DNA from: NZQO01 sp964639255
Lineage (GTDB): Bacteria; Bacteroidota; Bacteroidia; Flavobacteriales; Flavobacteriaceae
Reading direction: 5' to 3'
Length of the DNA: 27,333 bases
Assembly (NCBI GenBank): GCA_964639255.1
Contig: CAZXDP010000036.1
Span: forward strand, 1-27,333
This document shows positions 23,866-27,333 of the stretch, piece by piece. How positions within the stretch are numbered: the stretch's first letter is position 1; each line of letters opens with the position of its first letter. The translations under genes were made by a program, and so were the position numbers. The notes under the pieces were generated by a model. The model did not search any database, was not told the origin of the DNA, and was given only the letters and a program-made list of their open reading frames with translations.

Positions 23866-24430
23866 CGGTGGTATCCTTTTTCTCTATTATTTGTACGCTC
23901 TCATTTTGCCGCGAAATAAAGGTAGTAAAATCTTGACTCGAGTCAAAACCTACATCGCCTTCATTAGAAGAGCCATCTTTAAATGTAATTTCGTACGGTT
24001 TATCTGTAAAAATCCAATTATTATCTTGGTCCCAGTACAATTGATCTGAACGTAGCACCACACTGTCGCTGGTGACAATCACCACGCTATCGCGGAGATC
24101 GACCAAGTTGGCATCGTCGTAAATTATACCATATTTAGAAGTAACCGTGTTTTTTTTGCCTTCGTCCCAAAACACGACTGAAACTCCCTTTGGAAACTCC
24201 CGGTAGGCATACTCATAATTGGAGAAATCAAGTACGCGAGGAGTTTTCATAATGCTCATTACCGCACCGCTATCTGTATATTTCATTTCTACTTCCCGGC
24301 CTTCGGCGATGGGGGCGTTGTCTGCAAGATTGAGCCGTTGAATGTTTTGGTAATTACCCTCACAAGCAAAAAGCGCGATTGCAGCAAATGCTGCAACCAC
24401 GCTTTTCATACTATGTTTAAAAAAGGTCAT
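23855..24430 (-). CDS. lptC: LPS export ABC transporter periplasmic protein LptC (lipoprotein form)
   Basis: A 191-residue protein with a lipoprotein signal (lipobox LFAC, Cys23). E. coli LptC instead has a membrane helix, while lipidated forms are usual in Bacteroidota. The mature part is the beta-jellyroll of the Lpt bridge, with the pattern VDLRDSVVIVTSDSVVLRSDQLYWDQDNNWIFTDKP rewritten here in short: the DSVVL and LYWDQ segments match the LptA/LptC repeats in which strands carry LPS from LptFGB to LptA. Either ATG 24430 or 24409 (seven codons later, MKSVVAAFAAIALFAC) is possible; the later one gives a more typical signal. It starts 2 nt after the TPR gene stop and overlaps the next gene by 11 nt. 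Confidence 0.9.
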   Translation of the reverse strand: MTFFKHSMKSVVAAFAAIALFACEGNYQNIQRLNLADNAPIAEGREVEMKYTDSGAVMSIMKTPRVLDFSNYEYAYREFPKGVSVVFWDEGKKNTVTSKYGIIYDDANLVDLRDSVVIVTSDSVVLRSDQLYWDQDNNWIFTDKPYEITFKDGSSNEGDVGFDSSQDFTTFISRQNESVQIIEKKDTTDGK

Positions 24431-24432
24431 TC

Positions 24433-25794
24433 TTACAAATTAGGCACTCGTACGCTACCTCCTACCCAACAGTTGCCGAAGGAAATAGTCTTGCCTTGCA
24501 TACCAGCGCTAAAGATATCACTTTTAGAGGGAGCACGTTGTCTATAGCTTTCGGCTGCGGCACGGGCGTTCGACGCAATGGTGGCATCTACCCTTGCGGC
24601 CTTCTCGGCCATTTCGGCGGCCTTCCAATAGATGGCGCGCTTTTCAAAAGGTGTGGTTCCACATCCGCTGGCGCTGCTTCCTATCATATTCGCAATTTTA
24701 AGGTATGCACGGCCCATAGAAGGTTTTTGGTCGATGGCCTTTTGATAATAAGTTCTTGCTTGCCCGTAACTACCCTTATCCTTAAAGTTCTCGGCTATAC
24801 GGTAATATACATCGGCCTTCGCATTGGGATCGGTTTCAAGTTCTGCAGCTTGGTTGTAATAATCCAAGGCCTCTCCTCGTCTACCTTCGCGGTCTGCCAG
24901 TCTACCCAAGTAGTAAGCAGATTTTGCGGAAGGCTCCAAGTTGTGCAGTTGCTGCACCATTTTGAAAAACAACGGGGTCTCACATTCTTTGGCATTAAGA
25001 CGACCGGCGGCGGTTTTCAACCAGTTCACATCTTCCATTCGATTGGGAAGCTCTTTTTCGTACAATTGGATTAAGTTGGGGCAATCGGCCAATATCCCCA
25101 ATTTTCCATTTACGCTTCCCTTTACCTTACCATAGGCCTCCAAGTTGGTTTCGTAGGCACTCATGTATTTCTTTTCCTTAGCAGAAAGATCGGTACCGGC
25201 ATCTTGCTTTTCCATAAGCGGAGTAAGCTTTTCAGCAAGTCCGTTCTCTTCTCTCTCAATCTTTTGAATGATTACATCATAAAGGTCAAACACTTCCTGG
25301 ATGTCCATTTTGCCTTCATCGTATAAATCTACTGCCAACGAAAAATAGGTGTAGATGCTTTTTGGGCTTGTGAAATTCTCAGGATCTTTCTTAAAAGCCT
25401 CGTCGAAGGCATTAAATTGGTCCATTTTCGTGCCAATGCTGTTATCGTACTTCACCTGGGCGATGTCTGAAAGAACGTCCCCTTCCTTCGTTTTTGCTGG
25501 AAAGTATTGCATGCGAAGTTGGTATGCCTTAATAAGATCATCTACCTTGTCCTTTTGGCCCTGCTCAATAAAATGCTTGAACATACGCTCGGCATATTGG
25601 TAGGTCGCCAAACTGAACTTCGGGCATTCTGTAATTACCTTATCATAATGTGGTAAGGCAGCATCATAGTTCTTTACCTTGGCTGGTTCAACAAACAGGG
25701 AGAGGGTCGTGTGGCACTCATTGGCCTGGGCCATTACCTTGGTCCCCAAACCGAATGTCATCAACATCGCAATTAAAATAACTTTCGTCTTCAT
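24433..25794 (-). CDS. Secreted TPR-repeat protein, unknown function
   Basis: About 453 residues from the ATG at 25794, which gives a good Sec signal (MKTKVILIAMLMTFGLGTKVMAQ). Two earlier in-frame ATGs at 25836 and 25821 would overlap the upstream gene and bury the signal. After the signal, an N-terminal helical region contains TPR-like pairs (YDAALPHYDKVITECP). Near the C-terminus, clearer repeats occur (SAYYLGRLADREGRRGEAL, VYYRIAENFKDKGSYGQARTYYQKAI). Cysteines at a few sites (ECH, ECP, DCPN, ECET, GCGT, NCW) may pair in the periplasm. TPR proteins scaffold complexes. Its position between an outer-membrane barrel gene and lptC suggests an envelope assembly or maintenance role, which is inference. 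No enzyme motif is visible. Confidence 0.85.
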   Translation of the reverse strand: MKTKVILIAMLMTFGLGTKVMAQANECHTTLSLFVEPAKVKNYDAALPHYDKVITECPKFSLATYQYAERMFKHFIEQGQKDKVDDLIKAYQLRMQYFPAKTKEGDVLSDIAQVKYDNSIGTKMDQFNAFDEAFKKDPENFTSPKSIYTYFSLAVDLYDEGKMDIQEVFDLYDVIIQKIEREENGLAEKLTPLMEKQDAGTDLSAKEKKYMSAYETNLEAYGKVKGSVNGKLGILADCPNLIQLYEKELPNRMEDVNWLKTAAGRLNAKECETPLFFKMVQQLHNLEPSAKSAYYLGRLADREGRRGEALDYYNQAAELETDPNAKADVYYRIAENFKDKGSYGQARTYYQKAIDQKPSMGRAYLKIANMIGSSASGCGTTPFEKRAIYWKAAEMAEKAARVDATIASNARAAAESYRQRAPSKSDIFSAGMQGKTISFGNCWVGGSVRVPNL

Positions 25795-25813
25795 CGTGTT
25801 AGTGTTTATGGTG

Positions 25814-27055
25814 TTATTCATAATATCTTTTTTCAAACCATCGATCGTTAAGTGATAGGCTTATAAAGGCGTTGAAGAAATTCTCCTCAACAAGGCCGGC
25901 ATTTTTGGTGCCGCGTATTCCATACTCAAAACCGACGTTAATATTCGAGAATAATCTCGCTACAGGTAACCCAACTCCAAAAGATATGCCAAACTCATTG
26001 ATGTCTTCCCCGTTGATGTTTAGCCCAGTCTCCTCAAACCGAAATCCGGCGCGGTAATTCACTCGTTTCCAGTAGCTGCCAATGGCATTGTAATTGGGTA
26101 TGATGAAACCGCCGATACGGTATTTTGAGGCATCGGTAAACTGCACATTTTCGATGGAAAAGGTGCGGTTGGTAAAATTACTCGTTTTCTGGTCTGTATA
26201 TTCTGCCCCAATAAACCAAGTTTTAGGCTTCCCTATTCCTAAACCTATAGTGTATTGAGAGGGAAAGGTAAAATCGGTATCGCTCACTGGAATGTCGCGC
26301 ACATCGATAGCGCTCAACGTACCGCTGGGATTCAAGCGCACCGTGGCCACTTCGCGGGCATTTTCGGCAGTAAAATCGGTTTCAGGGGTATAGCTAACAG
26401 AAGATTGGAGCTCCAACTGATTGCTTACCATGGTTCGGTATTGCGCTCCAAAGGTATAGCTAAAACCAAGCAGATCGCTTCGGTTGAGTTCCCTAGAGCC
26501 AAATTGGATATCCTCAACGAAAGTGGTGGCGATATTTTCGATATTTCCGAAGTTGTAATTGGCCTCCACACCAACATTCAATCCGGGCAAGACAGTATAT
26601 CCCAGGGTTAAAAATGCCTTGTTGAGTCCACCCTCGCCCGTGTACTGCGTAACACTAGCGCCATTTTCCGATTCTAACTGATAGCCTACGGCAGTATAAG
26701 GAATTAAGCCGAAACTTACCCCGAATTTATCGATAGGGATACCCATGGCAATATAGTCCAATGAAGTGGTAGAAGCTTTTTGATTCTCGTCAACCGTGCT
26801 TTGATCTACATATTTATGACTGGCGCCCAAGGCGTAGGTTACCAAACCAAGCTCGGCGATGCCGGCCGGATTCTGTAAATTTAGATGTATACTGTCTGAA
26901 AAGACACTTATCCCCCCCATTGTCCTGTTTTCTGCAGTTCCCTTGAATTTCAAGGTGCCAATTCCGTAGAAGGAATACGGCGAGGTAGTTCCTTCCTGCG
27001 CCATGGCCACCACCGAAATAACCAAAAAAACCACTACTAAATGTCGCTTCAACAT
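25814..27055 (-). CDS. Outer-membrane beta-barrel protein, FadL/PorV-like
   Basis: A 413-residue protein with a Sec signal (MLKRHLVVVFLVISVVAMAQ). The mature N-terminus YSFYGIGTLKFKGTAENRTMGG and the LNLQNPAGIAEL segment resemble Bacteroidota FadL/OmpP1-type and PorV-type barrels. Most of the chain alternates hydrophobic and polar residues, as in transmembrane strands (VGVEANYNFGNI, FGAQYRTMV, TIGLGIGKPKTWFIGAEY, INVGFEYGIRGT). The end is FISLSLNDRWFEKRYYE, a barrel-strand finish with a short tail. Ligand is unknown: fatty-acid transport, a type IX secretion shuttle or another role cannot be chosen from sequence. The start overlaps the coaX stop by 7 nt. The gene downstream (TPR) follows closely, so expression is coupled. 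Confidence 0.85.
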   Translation of the reverse strand: MLKRHLVVVFLVISVVAMAQEGTTSPYSFYGIGTLKFKGTAENRTMGGISVFSDSIHLNLQNPAGIAELGLVTYALGASHKYVDQSTVDENQKASTTSLDYIAMGIPIDKFGVSFGLIPYTAVGYQLESENGASVTQYTGEGGLNKAFLTLGYTVLPGLNVGVEANYNFGNIENIATTFVEDIQFGSRELNRSDLLGFSYTFGAQYRTMVSNQLELQSSVSYTPETDFTAENAREVATVRLNPSGTLSAIDVRDIPVSDTDFTFPSQYTIGLGIGKPKTWFIGAEYTDQKTSNFTNRTFSIENVQFTDASKYRIGGFIIPNYNAIGSYWKRVNYRAGFRFEETGLNINGEDINEFGISFGVGLPVARLFSNINVGFEYGIRGTKNAGLVEENFFNAFISLSLNDRWFEKRYYE

Positions 27056-27333
27056 GTATGTTTATTATGTTCTAGAATGAAGTTTAAGCCCTCCAAAAGA
27101 AAATTTGAGTTGGCAAAGATGTCATTTTTTAGCCTATCTCGCAAAAAATGCGCATCGCCACCTGTTAAAATAACTGTTAAATTGGGATATTGTTTTTTAT
27201 AGGCATCGATAAATCCATCGATTTCATAGGCCATTCCGTTAAAAACCCCACTGTGTATAGCCGTTGCGGTAGCATTTCCCAATAGCGATTTTGGCGCTCC
27301 GGCATCAAGCAGGGGCAACTTGGAGGTAAAGGT
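27049..27333 (-). CDS. coaX: Type III pantothenate kinase, C-terminal part (5' end outside window)
   Basis: The frame is open from the window end at 27333 to a TGA at 27049-27051, giving about 94 C-terminal residues. CoaX motifs are present: TFTSKLPLLD, GNATATAIHSGVFNGMAYEIDGFI and VILTGGDAHFL, which belong to the ASKHA-fold C-terminal half. CoaX phosphorylates pantothenate in the first step of coenzyme A synthesis and acts in the cytoplasm. The last 7 nt overlap the outer-membrane barrel gene. A TTG at 27318 is not the true start, because the conserved sequence continues upstream in frame. The link between a CoA enzyme and envelope genes is probably one of shared transcription only. Confidence 0.92.
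   Translation of the reverse strand, partial: TFTSKLPLLDAGAPKSLLGNATATAIHSGVFNGMAYEIDGFIDAYKKQYPNLTVILTGGDAHFLRDRLKNDIFANSNFLLEGLNFILEHNKHTC

Noticed and set aside
24496..25074. 192-codon open frame on the plus strand
   Set aside because: It lies wholly antisense to the TPR gene, has no recognisable domain and looks like a codon-bias shadow.

Overview
The window is a stretch of ordinary chromosomal DNA from a member of the Bacteroidota, most likely a marine-type Flavobacteriaceae. The evidence is internal: flavobacterial-style protein families (PpiD-type isomerase with a long C-terminus, GYDIA-motif GHMP kinase, short ComEC, lipoprotein Prc), a textbook Bacteroidota promoter (TTG, 18 bp, TATCTTTG) before the HMG-CoA reductase gene, tight gene packing and few Shine-Dalgarno sites. 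I see no rRNA, tRNA, CRISPR array, insertion sequence, integrase or phage gene. Base composition and gene style look uniform, so nothing points to recent transfer.

Layout. (1) 1-4141, plus strand: the elongasome operon mreC(partial)-mreD-mrdA(PBP2)-rodA, joined by 14-, 1- and 1-nt overlaps. (2) 4149-8241, minus strand: a C-terminal processing protease lipoprotein, then an OppC-type permease, then a membrane-anchored NucA-type nuclease. (3) 8461-13289, plus strand: surE, a 95-residue membrane protein, lpxB, an NlpC/P60 lipoprotein and comEC. This run mixes nucleotide metabolism, lipid A synthesis, murein hydrolysis and DNA uptake. (4) 13308-17789, minus strand: a secreted thioredoxin-like protein and, beyond a strong terminator, a dipeptidyl peptidase IV-POT transporter pair that reads as a peptide scavenging unit. 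(5) 17905-20139, plus strand: class II HMG-CoA reductase and a GHMP kinase, a mevalonate pathway pair, ending in a bidirectional terminator. (6) 20187-27333, minus strand: coaX(partial), an outer-membrane beta-barrel protein, a TPR protein, lptC, a 65-residue membrane protein, a CNNM/CorC-type CBS protein and a PpiD-like folding factor. Most of this last cluster concerns building the outer membrane.

Together the genes serve envelope construction: side-wall murein synthesis (Mre/PBP2/RodA), lipid A and LPS export (LpxB, LptC), outer-membrane protein folding (PpiD), envelope proteolysis (Prc, DPP IV) and isoprenoid precursors that also feed undecaprenyl phosphate.

I found no convincing unknown multi-gene system. 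The points most worth a second look are the hairpin covering the comEC start region, ComEC's metal-ligand-poor C-terminal domain, two conserved-looking small membrane proteins embedded in LPS gene neighbourhoods, the orphan OppC-type permease with an enlarged extracytoplasmic loop, and the palindrome in the divergent prc/surE spacer.
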